Assembly: GCA_017462485.1 (NCBI GenBank)
Contig: JAFTRA010000042.1
Coordinates: 1-64,000, forward strand
Length of the DNA: 64,000 nt
Direction: 5' to 3'
From: Clostridia bacterium
GTDB lineage: Bacteria; Bacillota; Clostridia; Oscillospirales; CAG-272
Shown piece after piece: positions 43,791-52,704 of the stretch (positions are counted from its first letter, which is position 1; each line of letters starts with the position of its first letter). The translations under genes and the position numbers were made by a program. The notes under the pieces were generated by a model. That model was not told the DNA's origin and ran no database searches. It saw only the letters and a list, made by a program, of their open reading frames with translations.

Positions 43791-45035
43791 TTATTCGTAG
43801 AGCGGATGCTTCTTGCAAAGAGCCGCAACTCTAGCCTTTACTTCCTCTTTGTTTTTATCAAAGTCCTTAAGCGTCATAGAAATGAGCTTTCCTACCTCGA
43901 CGACGTCCTCTTCCTTGAAGCCTCTCGTCGTAATAGCCGCCGTGCCGACACGGATACCGCTCGTTACAAAGGGCTTCTGGGTATCAAACGGAATAGCGTT
44001 TTTGTTTACGGTTATTCCAATCTCGTCGAGCATATGCTCGGCTTCCTTACCGGTATCTACCTTCATACCCGTGAGGTCAACGAGCATAAGATGGTTATCG
44101 GTTCCGCCCGAAACAAGCTTGAAGCCCTCGTCAAGAAGCGTTTTAGCAAGAACGCTTGAGTTTTTAACTATCTGCTTTGCGTAGTCGGTAAACTCAGGCT
44201 TAAGAGCCTCACCGAAGCATACCGCCTTTGCCGCTATCGTATGCATAAGCGGACCGCCTTGAGTACCGGGGAAAATCGCCTTATTTATAAGCTTTGCAAT
44301 CTCTTCGTCGTTAGTTAGTATCAAACCGCCTCGGGGACCGCGAAGCGTTTTATGAGTCGTGGTAGTGGTTACGTCAGCATAGGGTACGGGAGATGGATGA
44401 ACTCCTGCGGCAACAAGTCCCGCAATATGCGCCATATCTACCATAAGGTATGCGCCAACTTCCTTTGCAATCTGCGAGAACTTCCCAAAGTCGATAATTC
44501 TGGGATATGCCGACGCGCCGGCAAGGATAAGCTTAGGCTTATACTCAAGCGCAAGACGTCTTACTTCTTCGTAGTCAATAGTTCCCGTCTCTTCTGATAC
44601 TCCGTAAGGAACAATATTCCAATATTTACCCGACATATTTACGGGCGAGCCGTGGCTTAAATGACCGCCGTGAGCAAGGTTCATAGAAAGAACGGTATCA
44701 CCGGGCGTAAGAAGCGCATAGAATACTGCCATATTTGCCTGCGCTCCAGAGTGAGGCTGAACGTTTGCGTACGCTGCGCCGAATAGCTCCTTTGCGCGCT
44801 CTATTGCTATGCTTTCAACCACGTCAACGTGCTCGCATCCTCCGTAGTAACGCTTTGAGGGATAGCCCTCCGCATATTTGTTTGTAAGCGTCGTGCCGTT
44901 CGCGTCCATTACGGTTTCGGACACGAAATTCTCGGATGCTATAAGCTCAATTTTATTGCGCTGTCTTTCGGTTTCGTTCATCATCGCCGAATATATTTCC
45001 GGGTCGTTAGCCTTTAAAAATTCAAATTCTCTCAT
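43791..45035 (-). CDS. glyA: Serine hydroxymethyltransferase
   Basis: 414 aa. Converts serine and tetrahydrofolate to glycine and methylene-tetrahydrofolate. The PLP-binding lysine is in [14 protein letters not shown]. Other hallmarks are [13 protein letters not shown] near the start, [15 protein letters not shown] and HIAGLVAAG. Full length. AAAAGGAG precedes the start. Confidence 0.97.
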   Translation of the reverse strand: MREFEFLKANDPEIYSAMMNETERQRNKIELIASENFVSETVMDANGTTLTNKYAEGYPSKRYYGGCEHVDVVESIAIERAKELFGAAYANVQPHSGAQANMAVFYALLTPGDTVLSMNLAHGGHLSHGSPVNMSGKYWNIVPYGVSEETGTIDYEEVRRLALEYKPKLILAGASAYPRIIDFGKFSQIAKEVGAYLMVDMAHIAGLVAAGVHPSPVPYADVTTTTTHKTLRGPRGGLILTNDEEIAKLINKAIFPGTQGGPLMHTIAAKAVCFGEALKPEFTDYAKQIVKNSSVLAKTLLDEGFKLVSGGTDNHLMLVDLTGMKVDTGKEAEHMLDEIGITVNKNAIPFDTQKPFVTSGIRVGTAAITTRGFKEEDVVEVGKLISMTLKDFDKNKEEVKARVAALCKKHPLYE

Positions 45036-45065
45036 ATTTTTTTCTCCTTTTATCCACTAAACTTT

Positions 45066-45095
45066 GTAAGCGATGCCATTTGAAGCATCGCTTAC
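45066..45095 (-). terminator. Stem-loop between the Cys-rich lipoprotein gene and glyA
   Basis: A perfect 11-bp stem GTAAGCGATGC with an 8-base loop lies 21 bases after the lipoprotein stop and 30 bases before glyA. The minus-strand tail (AAAGTTT) is a weak U-run, so termination may be partial. Confidence 0.55.
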
Positions 45096-45115
45096 GCTTT
45101 TATTTTAACTGTTCA

Positions 45116-45946
45116 TCAGGTTACGGGCATTGCGGGAAGCATATATTTATCGTGGCCGCAATTGACGCATTTATTATCTTCACCATACTCGTGAGGAAGC
45201 TTTTCGGTCTCTCTTGTTTCAGTATGCTCGCATCCCTCATTCTGACACTCGGCAGTTTCCACGCCCTTGCTTTCACAGGTTGCGGTGTTGTTAGCATACT
45301 CGCTCATATTGTGACCGGTTGCAGCTATTTCCTTATACGTGGTATATACACAGCCTTCTCTTTGGCACTTCTGGTATTCGTTCCAGCCAACGCTCTCGCA
45401 GTCGGGAGCCTGCGCCTCAACGGTAACCTTATCGTGACCGAGCGCCACGGTCTCTCTCGTATCAACAAATCCGCAGCTCGAGCAGGTTCTGCTCTCAGTA
45501 CCCGAAAGCAAGCAAGTAGCTGTATTATTGCCCCACTCACCGAATTCGTGGTCATCTTCCATATTACACATCGAACATATGCCGTTTACGTAATTATGCT
45601 CGAGAGCGGGCTTATCAACTCTAGTGGTATAATCGCATCTTGAGCAGCTAACGTACTCGTCGTATCCGACTTCTTTACAGGTAGGTGCTTTTGCGGGAGT
45701 GGTGGACTCGTCATGACCGAGGGCGGCAGCGATTCTCTTCTCACTGTAATCACATCCCTCAGCGGTACAATGCCTTTCTTCCATGCCTGCGGTAGTGCAG
45801 GTTGCGCTCAAATTCGTCCATTCGCTCATGCTATGAGTATGGTCAGCGTTCTTATCATTTCCAAACAAGTTATTCACCTGCTCGCAGGATGCGAGGCACA
45901 AAACAAGTGCGGAAATAAGAAACATAGTCACCAAAAGTTTTTTCAT
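45116..45946 (-). CDS. Cysteine-rich repeat lipoprotein
   Basis: 276 aa, lipoprotein signal with Cys21 in LASC. The rest is five repeats of about 45 residues. Each has a CxxxG...C..C pair pattern such as ATCTTAGMEERHCTAEGC, PTCKEVGYDEYVSCSRC, ATCLLSGTESRTCSSC, PDCESVGWNEYQKC and ATCESKGVETAEC, and most end in GH. The four-Cys units resemble small zinc-ribbon or disulfide knuckles found on surface proteins of gut Clostridia. No enzymatic domain. It would be displayed on the outer membrane face. The function is unknown. Confidence 0.75.
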   Translation of the reverse strand: MKKLLVTMFLISALVLCLASCEQVNNLFGNDKNADHTHSMSEWTNLSATCTTAGMEERHCTAEGCDYSEKRIAAALGHDESTTPAKAPTCKEVGYDEYVSCSRCDYTTRVDKPALEHNYVNGICSMCNMEDDHEFGEWGNNTATCLLSGTESRTCSSCGFVDTRETVALGHDKVTVEAQAPDCESVGWNEYQKCQREGCVYTTYKEIAATGHNMSEYANNTATCESKGVETAECQNEGCEHTETRETEKLPHEYGEDNKCVNCGHDKYMLPAMPVT

Positions 45947-46120
45947 AATAATCCTCCGATAGTTGTTTCCAACGTTTTATACTATATTGTTACACACAAT
46001 AATTTTAACATTTACTGCCTAAAAATGCAATACTTTTAAGTAAAAAATATATTTTTAGACATAATGAACATAAAGAAAGCGTTTTTTTCGCCAAATAGGA
46101 CACTTAAAAGAGCAATTGCG

Positions 46121-46140
46121 TAGCCGTAAGAGAATCGAAC
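46121..46140. repeat. Short dispersed repeat, copy 3
   Basis: TAGCCGTAAGAGAATCGAAC, shared core of the copies at 25966-26003 and 35189-35215 (reverse orientation). It sits 2 bases after the ppa stop. Confidence 0.5.
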
Positions 46141-46142
46141 GG

Positions 46143-46676
46143 TTATTTGCAGAACTTTTCTACGTAGCTGTCTATTGCGCTCGCAATGATTTTCACAGCA
46201 TCTTCTCTTGCGCTGACCTCATTAACCGCGGTTTCCTTATGCTCGAGGTTTTTATAGACCGTGAAGAAATGTCGCATTTCCTCGAATATGTGCGCAGGCA
46301 GGTCGTCTATATCCTTGTAGTTGTTATAGTTCGGGTCCTCAAAGGGTATAGCTATGATTTTCTCATCGTTTCTTCCGTTGTCAATCATAGAGATAACTCC
46401 TATTGGATACGCGCGAACGAGCGACATAGGCTCAAGAGGCTCGGCGCAGAGCAATAGCACGTCAAGGGGGTCTCCGTCATCACCGTAAGTTCTCGGTATA
46501 AATCCGTAATTTGCGGGATAGTGGGTTGACGTGTAAAGAATTCTGTCGAGAATTATATAGCCCGTCTCTTTATCGAGCTCATATTTTTTCTTGCTTCCCT
46601 TTGATATTTCAACGACACATATAAAGTCATTGGGGGATATTCTCTTCGGTGATATATCGTGCCAAATATTAGACAT
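46143..46676 (-). CDS. ppa: Inorganic pyrophosphatase, family I
   Basis: 177 aa, hydrolyses pyrophosphate to phosphate in the cytoplasm. The signature YPANYGFIPRTYGDDGDPLDVLLL includes the metal-binding aspartates; KKYELD and the C-terminal KIIASAIDSY fit the family. It lies 90 bases downstream of wecB on the same strand. Confidence 0.94.
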   Translation of the reverse strand: MSNIWHDISPKRISPNDFICVVEISKGSKKKYELDKETGYIILDRILYTSTHYPANYGFIPRTYGDDGDPLDVLLLCAEPLEPMSLVRAYPIGVISMIDNGRNDEKIIAIPFEDPNYNNYKDIDDLPAHIFEEMRHFFTVYKNLEHKETAVNEVSAREDAVKIIASAIDSYVEKFCK

Positions 46677-46766
46677 ATTTTTCTCCTTATATTTTCGTTT
46701 CCATATATATTTTAATTCAAAACGAACGTTTTTTCAAGTAGAAATTTCATTTTGGGCAAAAATAAT

Positions 46767-47861
46767 TCATTTTTTTAGCAATTTTGAGAGCTCTGACGCT
46801 ATTTTCCGAGAAGCGTCTCCTTCTCCCAAAAGCTTCGTAGAAATTGACATTTTTCTGTATTCCTCATCATTTTCAAGCAGTTTTTTTGCTTCTGAAAAAA
46901 CATCATTTTCACCCGTTCCCACGAGCTTTATAGAGGAATATGACAATAATTCTTTACGTTCTGTGCATTTTCGCACGACCAACGCAGGCTTTCCAAGGTA
47001 TGCGGACTCCTCTTGGATTCCGCCTGAATCGGTTATTACAAATTTGCATCTGTAAAGAAAATTATGAAAGTCGTGCGGTAAGAGGGGCTCTATGATTTTT
47101 ACGTTTTCCATACCGAAAAGAATCTCTCCCGCAAGCTTTCGTATGAGTTCGTTTTTATGAATCGGATATACTATTTCAACCTTCGGGAACTCACGCGCTA
47201 TGCGTGCAACCGCTCTGAAAAGTGCAGAAAGCCCGTCCGGAATACTCTCTCTTCTATGAGCAGTAAGAAGAATAAAGTCACCCATCGGTAAATTCGGGTT
47301 ACGGTATTTCTCATCAATATTATCCACGAGAACGTCTATAACCGTATTTCCCGTAACGAAAATATTCTCTTCGTCTATTCCCTCTCGCACAAGATTTTCT
47401 TTTGCCGATTCGGTTGGCGCAAAATGATATTTCGCAATTCTCGCGATTGCCGCTCGGTTAAACTCCTCGGGATAGGGATTATAGATATCGTGACTTCGGA
47501 GCCCGGCCTCAACGTGCGCTACGGTTATTTTCGAGTAGAATGCCGCAAGAGAGAGAGCAAATGCCGTGCTCGTATCTCCGTGCACTAAAACAATATCGGG
47601 CAAAAACTCCCTTATAACCGCTTCGCTCTTATTTAAGATGTCCGCGGTTATTCCAAAAAGCGTTTGCCCGATTTTCATTATCTTTAGGTCATAATCAACT
47701 TTAATTTTTAATTCCCGAAGCGCATCGGAAACCATTTCCTTATGCTGACCGCTTGAAAGCACCTTTACGTCAAAAATTTTTTTCGCCTTAAGCTCACTTA
47801 TTATTTTCGACATCTTGATAGCCTCGGGACGAGTCCCGAGGCAAACCAGGATTTTAATCAA
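46767..47861 (-). CDS. wecB: UDP-N-acetylglucosamine 2-epimerase (non-hydrolysing)
   Basis: 364 aa. Interconverts UDP-GlcNAc and UDP-ManNAc for cell-wall polymers. Family motifs: CLGTRPEAIKMSK at the start, VLVHGDTSTAF, AHVEAGLRSHD, LLTAHRRES and ITDSGGIQEESAYLGKP. Its start overlaps the upstream gene by 8 bases, so the two are co-translated. Confidence 0.94.
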   Translation of the reverse strand: MIKILVCLGTRPEAIKMSKIISELKAKKIFDVKVLSSGQHKEMVSDALRELKIKVDYDLKIMKIGQTLFGITADILNKSEAVIREFLPDIVLVHGDTSTAFALSLAAFYSKITVAHVEAGLRSHDIYNPYPEEFNRAAIARIAKYHFAPTESAKENLVREGIDEENIFVTGNTVIDVLVDNIDEKYRNPNLPMGDFILLTAHRRESIPDGLSALFRAVARIAREFPKVEIVYPIHKNELIRKLAGEILFGMENVKIIEPLLPHDFHNFLYRCKFVITDSGGIQEESAYLGKPALVVRKCTERKELLSYSSIKLVGTGENDVFSEAKKLLENDEEYRKMSISTKLLGEGDASRKIASELSKLLKK

Positions 47862-48492
47862 TTATATCAGCCTCAAAAATTTTCGAGAATCTTTCGAAGT
47901 TATAAGGGAAAACTCCGAGTCCGTCATAAAACTTAGGAGCGGCACCCGACATATAATCTATTCGAAGCTGCCACCTTGTCGGCTCGTTAAGCGTGCATCC
48001 GTAATGCTCGGGCAAATATGAATCTCTCCACTCTCCTATGCGTATCGCCCTTATTCTATCAAGGGTCGCTTTTTTATCAATAAGACTTACGCTCTTCTCT
48101 CCGCCGAGGCTCTGCTTTATAAGTCTTGCCTCTTCCCCGCATATCTCAATTTCATATTTATCCTGCAGATATCTTCCTACCGTCAAGGTAAGACAAGAAA
48201 TGGAATCTATCATTGAGTCAAATATTGAAAGAGCCTTTTCTTCCTCTGTCAATACCGATTTGCCGCACATTAAAGAGAGCTTATCGGTAGCTCTTTCAAG
48301 ATAAGAGCGGTATATTTCAACCGTATCCGCCTCACTTGGAAAGACGTGACTGTCATAAACGTACGACGGAGACTCGAGTCTTCTCTTCATTTTTTCTATT
48401 TCACGTCTTAATTTTTCAACCTCCAAAGAAATTTCCTCTTCCGTACGGTCCTTAAGATACATTTCTTCGTAGCTGTCAACGGTAATATACAT
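47854..48492 (-). CDS. Conserved-looking protein of unknown function, coupled to wecB
   Basis: 212 aa, no recognised family. Residues 15-45 form a charged coiled-coil (EEISLEVEKLRREIEKMKRR). The middle is helical with SIFDSMIDSISCLTLTVGRYL, and the C-terminus is aromatic-rich. There is no signal or membrane segment. It overlaps the wecB start by 8 bases and has its own promoter upstream (48568-48596), so it heads the operon. A link to envelope sugar metabolism is only by neighbourhood. Confidence 0.6.
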   Translation of the reverse strand: MYITVDSYEEMYLKDRTEEEISLEVEKLRREIEKMKRRLESPSYVYDSHVFPSEADTVEIYRSYLERATDKLSLMCGKSVLTEEEKALSIFDSMIDSISCLTLTVGRYLQDKYEIEICGEEARLIKQSLGGEKSVSLIDKKATLDRIRAIRIGEWRDSYLPEHYGCTLNEPTRWQLRIDYMSGAAPKFYDGLGVFPYNFERFSKIFEADIID

Positions 48493-48877
48493 AATGCCCC
48501 CAAAAAATCGTTATATAAAAAGATATGCAAAGGAGCGGGGCGAATATTCCACAGCTCCCCTATATCTATTTTAACACCATATCCAAATTTTGTAAATATT
48601 ATAAAATGCCGATTTTTTTAGTGATTATGCACAAAAACCAATTTTGAGTAAAGATTTTTTTCGACATTTTAACACCACATTAGGTCCTTATTTTTAGATT
48701 TTATAACAGGATATGAATTTTCTCCCATTTTCGAAGATAAACTTTTAGCTTTTGCATATATTTTGCATTTTTTACAAATAATAAAATCAACCGCAAAACG
48801 AACCGAGCGAGCTTTATACTGCATATGTATTAGAATCTGCATACGTTTTTCGGAATAAATTTTTAGGAAGTGAAAAA
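48493..48877. other. Divergent intergenic region
   Basis: Holds the wecB-operon promoter on the minus side. On the plus side two related words, GCATATG and GCATACG (about 48822-48845), stand shortly before the ferritin-like gene, but their spacing fits no sigma consensus well. No gene seen. Confidence 0.45.
48568..48596 (-). promoter_or_regulatory. Promoter of the wecB operon
   Basis: On the minus strand TTTACA (48596-48591), 17 bases, TAAAAT (48573-48568); about 75 bases before the start codon. Confidence 0.6.
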
Positions 48878-49336
48878 ATGATTTTGACCAGCAAGGAAAC
48901 CGATTTACTGAAGGATATGAAGGACCAGGAGGAGCTTTGCATTGAAAAGTACACAAGATACGCTACGGAAGCAAAGTGCCCCGAGCTTAAAACCCTTTTG
49001 AATTCAATCGCAGATACCGAGCGAGAGCATCTTAAAACCGTTAACGATATGATGGCGGGAAACGAGCCTGCAGCTCCCGGTGCTCTTTCGGCAAACAACG
49101 ACCTTTGCAAATGCTGCGAGAGTGTTTATCAGAACGCAGATGACAAGAGCGCAGATAAATACCTCCTCTCCGATTTACTCTCAACAGAAAAGCACGTTTC
49201 GTCTCTCTACAACACGAGCGTTTTTGAATTCAAATCCCCTGCGGCAAGAAAAATGCTCTCCCACATTCAAGCGGAAGAGCAGCAGCACGGAGAAATGCTT
49301 TACGCATTTATGAATTGCAATAATATGTACTCTTAA
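48878..49336 (+). CDS. Ferritin-like/CotF-type spore coat protein
   Basis: 152 aa, four-helix layout with paired E...EH motifs (ADTEREHLKTVNDMM; HIQAEEQQHGEMLYAFM). It has the CotF-family pattern LLSDLLSTEKHVSSLYNTSV. A Cys pair (CKCC) sits in the central loop. Members are coat proteins in spore-formers but also occur in non-sporulating Clostridia, so the name does not prove sporulation. AGGAAG precedes the start. Single-gene unit. Confidence 0.75.
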   Translation: MILTSKETDLLKDMKDQEELCIEKYTRYATEAKCPELKTLLNSIADTEREHLKTVNDMMAGNEPAAPGALSANNDLCKCCESVYQNADDKSADKYLLSDLLSTEKHVSSLYNTSVFEFKSPAARKMLSHIQAEEQQHGEMLYAFMNCNNMYS

Positions 49337-49339
49337 ATC

Positions 49340-49399
49340 AAAAGGCTGTCAAGCGGAAGTAAGTCAATATAACGACTACTTCGGGATTGACAGCCTTTT
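49340..49399. terminator. Long hairpin between convergent genes
   Basis: A perfect 13-bp stem (AAAAGGCTGTCAA) with an inner GAAGTA/TACTTC stem lies between the CotF-like gene and ftrB. The T-run is inside the stem, so it can act in both directions. Confidence 0.7.
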
Positions 49400-49470
49400 C
49401 ACATAATTCATTGTAAACATATTTCAAGCTTTAACGTACAGAACTACGTTAAATTATCTCGATAATGCAA

Positions 49471-49677
49471 TTATCCCTTTGATTTATAGTAGAGCATACA
49501 GTGGCAAAAGCCTTCAAACTCCGGATCTGCTATTTGCCCGCGGAACTCATCGCAAATGCACTTATATTTTTCTTCCTTTCCAAATCTGCAGGGGCAGTAT
49601 CCGCCCTTTTCCTTAAGTCCTTTTTTTACAAGCTCGACTATTTCCTTGTCGGGATTAAGTGTGACCTTCGGTTTCAT
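49471..49677 (-). CDS. Ferredoxin:thioredoxin reductase catalytic-type protein
   Basis: 68 aa with the six cysteines of the FTR catalytic chain in three CxC pairs: CPC at 28-30, CIC at 40-42 and CHC at 58-60. In that family they hold a 4Fe-4S cluster next to a redox-active disulfide and pass electrons from ferredoxin to thioredoxin. No variable subunit gene is visible and the protein is shorter than plant-type FTR. The N-terminus is short and soluble. The ATG follows ATAGGAGA. It fits the ferredoxin-centred metabolism of this genome. Confidence 0.83.
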   Translation of the reverse strand: MKPKVTLNPDKEIVELVKKGLKEKGGYCPCRFGKEEKYKCICDEFRGQIADPEFEGFCHCMLYYKSKG

Positions 49678-49706
49678 AATATATCTCCTATTCGAGTTCG
49701 GTATTT

Positions 49707-49738
49707 TTGCAAATTGTCATTTTTGCGACAATTTGCAA
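49707..49738 (-). promoter_or_regulatory. Stem-loop between the QueG-like gene and ftrB
   Basis: A perfect 12-bp dyad TTGCAAATTGTC/GACAATTTGCAA with an 8-base loop lies 8 bases after the QueG-like stop. No U-run follows. Processing or partial termination. Confidence 0.45.
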
Positions 49739-49746
49739 TCTTTTAT

Positions 49747-50565
49747 TTACGTTTTGTACGATTTTTCAAAATGTTCGAGATTTCTTTTAATAGTTTTCTT
49801 ACCGCGCCAAGCAAACGCTCTTTTTGCAAATTCCTCATTGGTCATAGAATCGATTTTTTCACTTGTCAAATATTCTATGCGATTCCCGAAGAAAAATTCA
49901 ATCGGTGTCATTTTAGGTCTTTGATTGTACGGGCAAGCCGTCTGGCAAGCGTCGCACCCCCATACCGTGCCAACTTTCATCATCAATTCGACTTCAAAAT
50001 CAGACAGCTCGCCTTTCTTTTGCGTTATGGCAGAGAGGCACTCAGCGCATTCTCCTCTCAAAATACCTGTTGGGCAAGCTCTCTTGCAAGCCCCGCAGCC
50101 CTCACAAAAAGAGATTTCCTTCTTTTTCTCTACTCCAAGCAGTGACGGAGGAACATCGGTAATAACGTCAGCCAAAAATACGTACGAGCCGTATTTTTCA
50201 TTTATGAGCAGCCCGTTTTCTCCGAGGATACCGAGTCCCGAAATAAGAGCTGCGGAGCGCTCGTCTATCGGAGAGTGGTCGCCGAAGCCCAAAAAATGAT
50301 TTTCGGGGTATATTTCCCTAAGCAATCCTATAAGGCGGTCGGTAATTTCCTTTATAATGATATGATAATCAAAAGATGCCGCATATATCGAAAGGTTTTC
50401 TGCCCTTCCCGCATAATACGGTATGAGAAATATCAAAGCGCTCCTTGGCGTCATACCGTGCCTTTCAACGAGCCTTGGATTTATCTCACGAAGGTCCTTA
50501 TAGTCGAGAGCCGAAAAATATTCAATTTTCTCATTTTCAAAAAAACTTGATATTCTATTATCCAA
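49747..50565 (-). CDS. Epoxyqueuosine reductase-like iron-sulfur protein (QueG family, short form)
   Basis: 272 aa. An N-terminal DUF1730-type domain is followed by two 4Fe-4S motifs (CEGCGACKRACPTG and CGCDACQTACPYN). QueG converts epoxyqueuosine to queuosine in tRNA. This protein lacks the C-terminal HEAT-like region of full-length QueG (about 380 aa), so the activity is likely but not certain. A queT-type transporter gene lies 4 kb away, in keeping with queuosine salvage. Confidence 0.78.
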   Translation of the reverse strand: MDNRISSFFENEKIEYFSALDYKDLREINPRLVERHGMTPRSALIFLIPYYAGRAENLSIYAASFDYHIIIKEITDRLIGLLREIYPENHFLGFGDHSPIDERSAALISGLGILGENGLLINEKYGSYVFLADVITDVPPSLLGVEKKKEISFCEGCGACKRACPTGILRGECAECLSAITQKKGELSDFEVELMMKVGTVWGCDACQTACPYNQRPKMTPIEFFFGNRIEYLTSEKIDSMTNEEFAKRAFAWRGKKTIKRNLEHFEKSYKT

Positions 50566-50658
50566 AAAACTCTCCCCTTCCGTATCGTTTGCTGAGGTTT
50601 CACTTTTGCTTTTACATATCTATTATATCTTCAAGATAAGCAAAATTCAAGGCATTTA

Positions 50659-50687
50659 TTGACATTTCTTTCAGGATATGTTATTAT
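50659..50687 (+). promoter_or_regulatory. Promoter of plsY and downstream genes
   Basis: TTGACA (50659-50664), 17 bases, TATTAT (50682-50687), about 55 bases before plsY. Confidence 0.75.
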
Positions 50688-50740
50688 AGAGTGCTATTAT
50701 TTTAATATTTTATTTATGTTTTTCCAGAAAGGAGAACTTT

Positions 50741-51520
50741 ATGTTCAATTTGAATCAGGGCTTATGGTATTATATCGTAAATGTTGCTAACAACGGATTG
50801 CCCGAGTGGAAATATATACTTCTCACCGTTTCGTTTGCTTTCATAGCTATGGCGGCAGGATATCTGCTCGGCTCGGTAAACTCCGCCATTATCGTTTCCA
50901 AGGTGCTTTTCGGTGACGACATAAGGCATCACGGCAGCGGCAACGCAGGTCTTACCAATATGCTACGCACCTTCGGGAAGAAGGCTGCCGGACTCACGCT
51001 TCTCGGTGACGTTCTTAAAACGGTTCTCGCCATAGTTATCGGCTCTGTTCTCGGCGGCTTCGGATATATTGGCGGAATCAGCGTAGGCGCGCTCTATTGC
51101 GAGCTTCCCCTAAACTATATGGCAGGCTTCTTTGCTGTAATCGGTCATATTCTCCCCATTTATTACGGATTTAAGGGCGGTAAGGGGGTTCTTTGTACGG
51201 CTGCTATGGCACTCGTTCTCACTCCTATTGAATTTTTGCTTCTTCTCGCAATTTTCGTTATTATGGTTGCGTGGTCGAAGTACGTTTCGCTCGGCTCAGT
51301 TACGGTTGCTATGCTCTACCCCATACTCGTTACAGCACACATTAAGGTTATTTTCAACTCGAGCGGAAGCCAGAACGGAATTATGGCTCTCGTGACAATA
51401 CTTCTCGCTATTATTATAGTTTACTGTCACAGAGAAAACCTTAAGAGAATATCCGACGGAACAGAGAGAAAGCTCTCCTTCAAATCGAAGAGCAAAGCAG
51501 AGGGCACGGACAAAAAGTAA
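50741..51520 (+). CDS. plsY: Acyl-phosphate glycerol-3-phosphate acyltransferase
   Basis: 259 aa, integral membrane enzyme that acylates glycerol-3-phosphate, first step of phospholipid synthesis in Gram-positive bacteria. PlsY motifs are visible in order: GSVNSAIIVSK, DIRHHGSGNAGLTNMLR and GHILPIYYGFKGGKGVL. The C-terminal tail is Lys/Ser-rich and soluble. GAAAGGAGAA precedes the start. The next gene starts on the base after its stop. Confidence 0.94.
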   Translation: MFNLNQGLWYYIVNVANNGLPEWKYILLTVSFAFIAMAAGYLLGSVNSAIIVSKVLFGDDIRHHGSGNAGLTNMLRTFGKKAAGLTLLGDVLKTVLAIVIGSVLGGFGYIGGISVGALYCELPLNYMAGFFAVIGHILPIYYGFKGGKGVLCTAAMALVLTPIEFLLLLAIFVIMVAWSKYVSLGSVTVAMLYPILVTAHIKVIFNSSGSQNGIMALVTILLAIIIVYCHRENLKRISDGTERKLSFKSKSKAEGTDKK

Positions 51521-52687
51521 ATGGCTGACTTAAAAGAACTCGTTCTTCTTTCATTTAGAAAAGAGACTCTTAAAAAAATTATATTTTCACGCCCCGTGGG
51601 TAACTCTCCCGAAAAGATAAGCGCAAGGCTTTGCGCTCACAGGGGGCAGAAATTTCTTTCCGCGGAATACAGTCTTCCCGGTAACACGGTATCGCAGAAA
51701 AATCTGCGTGAGGGTGAAATCGGTAGCTTTATTGACGAAAATTCAGAGAGCTACAAGCAGATAAATCTTCTTACTACCCTCGGTGATGCAGAACTGAAAA
51801 TCGGCAAGAAAGGCGCAGTTTTACTGGGTGCTGACAAGCTTTACAGAAAGCTCACCGATAAAAATGTCCGACCAGCTTTTGAAAGCGCTATTGAATCTCT
51901 TGAAAAAGAGAAAAAGCGTATGCTTCGCGGGGACGAGCCCTTTCTTATCTCGCTTGGGATAAGCGACAAGAGTGGCAGAGTTCACGACAAACGTCAGGCA
52001 AAATTCAGACAGATAAACAAATTTCTTGAATACGTTGACGAGGTGTACGGCGAGCTTCCCGAAGAGAGCGAGCTTAACGTATATGACCTCTGCTGCGGCA
52101 AGAGTTATTTGAGCTTTGCGGTTTATCATTATCTTACGGTGATAAAGGGCAGACGTGTTAATATGCTCGGTATTGATTTGAAGCGCGACGTTATGGAATT
52201 CTGCGGCAAAAAGGCAAGCGAGCTTGGATTTTCGGGCATGAGATTTATAACCGACGATATAAACAACACGCCGAAGGACGTTGTTCCCGATATGGTAATA
52301 TCTTTACACGCCTGCGACGTTGCGACGGATATCGTTCTTGACTCTGCGGTAAGACTCGGTGCTAAAGTTATTTTATCGACTCCCTGCTGCCACAGAGAGC
52401 TTTCCTCAAAAATATCGACTCCCGCACTTTCCTTTGTTACCAAATATCCGAAGCTTCGACGCAGCCTTTGCGACTCACTTACAGACGCCCTGAGACTTGA
52501 AAGACTTGCGGCATTTGGATACGAGGTTAGCGCCACCGAGCTGGTTGACCCCGAGGATACACCGAAAAATACGCTTTTGCGCGCTATAAAGCGCAAGAGC
52601 AAAAACGAATCTCTTGCCGAAGAATACGCAAAGCTCCTAGATTTTCTCCTCGGAGACTCGGCAAAGGATTATATTGGCAAAATTTGA
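51521..52687 (+). CDS. SAM-dependent methyltransferase (Methyltransf_32-like)
   Basis: 388 aa. The N-terminal about 170 residues are of unknown fold. They are followed by a class I methyltransferase core with motif I VYDLCCGKSYLSFA (about 187-200), LGIDLKRDVMEFC for the ribose-binding acid, and HACDVATD. A CC pair in TPCCHREL is typical of the group that includes METTL25/GSTCD-like proteins. The substrate is unknown; RNA is plausible. It is translationally coupled to plsY and followed by tsaE. Confidence 0.78.
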   Translation: MADLKELVLLSFRKETLKKIIFSRPVGNSPEKISARLCAHRGQKFLSAEYSLPGNTVSQKNLREGEIGSFIDENSESYKQINLLTTLGDAELKIGKKGAVLLGADKLYRKLTDKNVRPAFESAIESLEKEKKRMLRGDEPFLISLGISDKSGRVHDKRQAKFRQINKFLEYVDEVYGELPEESELNVYDLCCGKSYLSFAVYHYLTVIKGRRVNMLGIDLKRDVMEFCGKKASELGFSGMRFITDDINNTPKDVVPDMVISLHACDVATDIVLDSAVRLGAKVILSTPCCHRELSSKISTPALSFVTKYPKLRRSLCDSLTDALRLERLAAFGYEVSATELVDPEDTPKNTLLRAIKRKSKNESLAEEYAKLLDFLLGDSAKDYIGKI

Positions 52688-52704
52688 AAGGCATAACCTG
52701 AAAA

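Noticed and set aside
45066..45095. Glycine riboswitch before glyA
   Set aside because: The leader is about 80 bases and contains only one simple stem; it is better explained as the end of the upstream gene.
48820..48850. Sporulation sigma-E/K promoter before the CotF-like gene (GCATATG / GCATACG)
   Set aside because: The spacing between the two words is about 12 bases, shorter than the known consensus, and the gene family alone does not prove sporulation.
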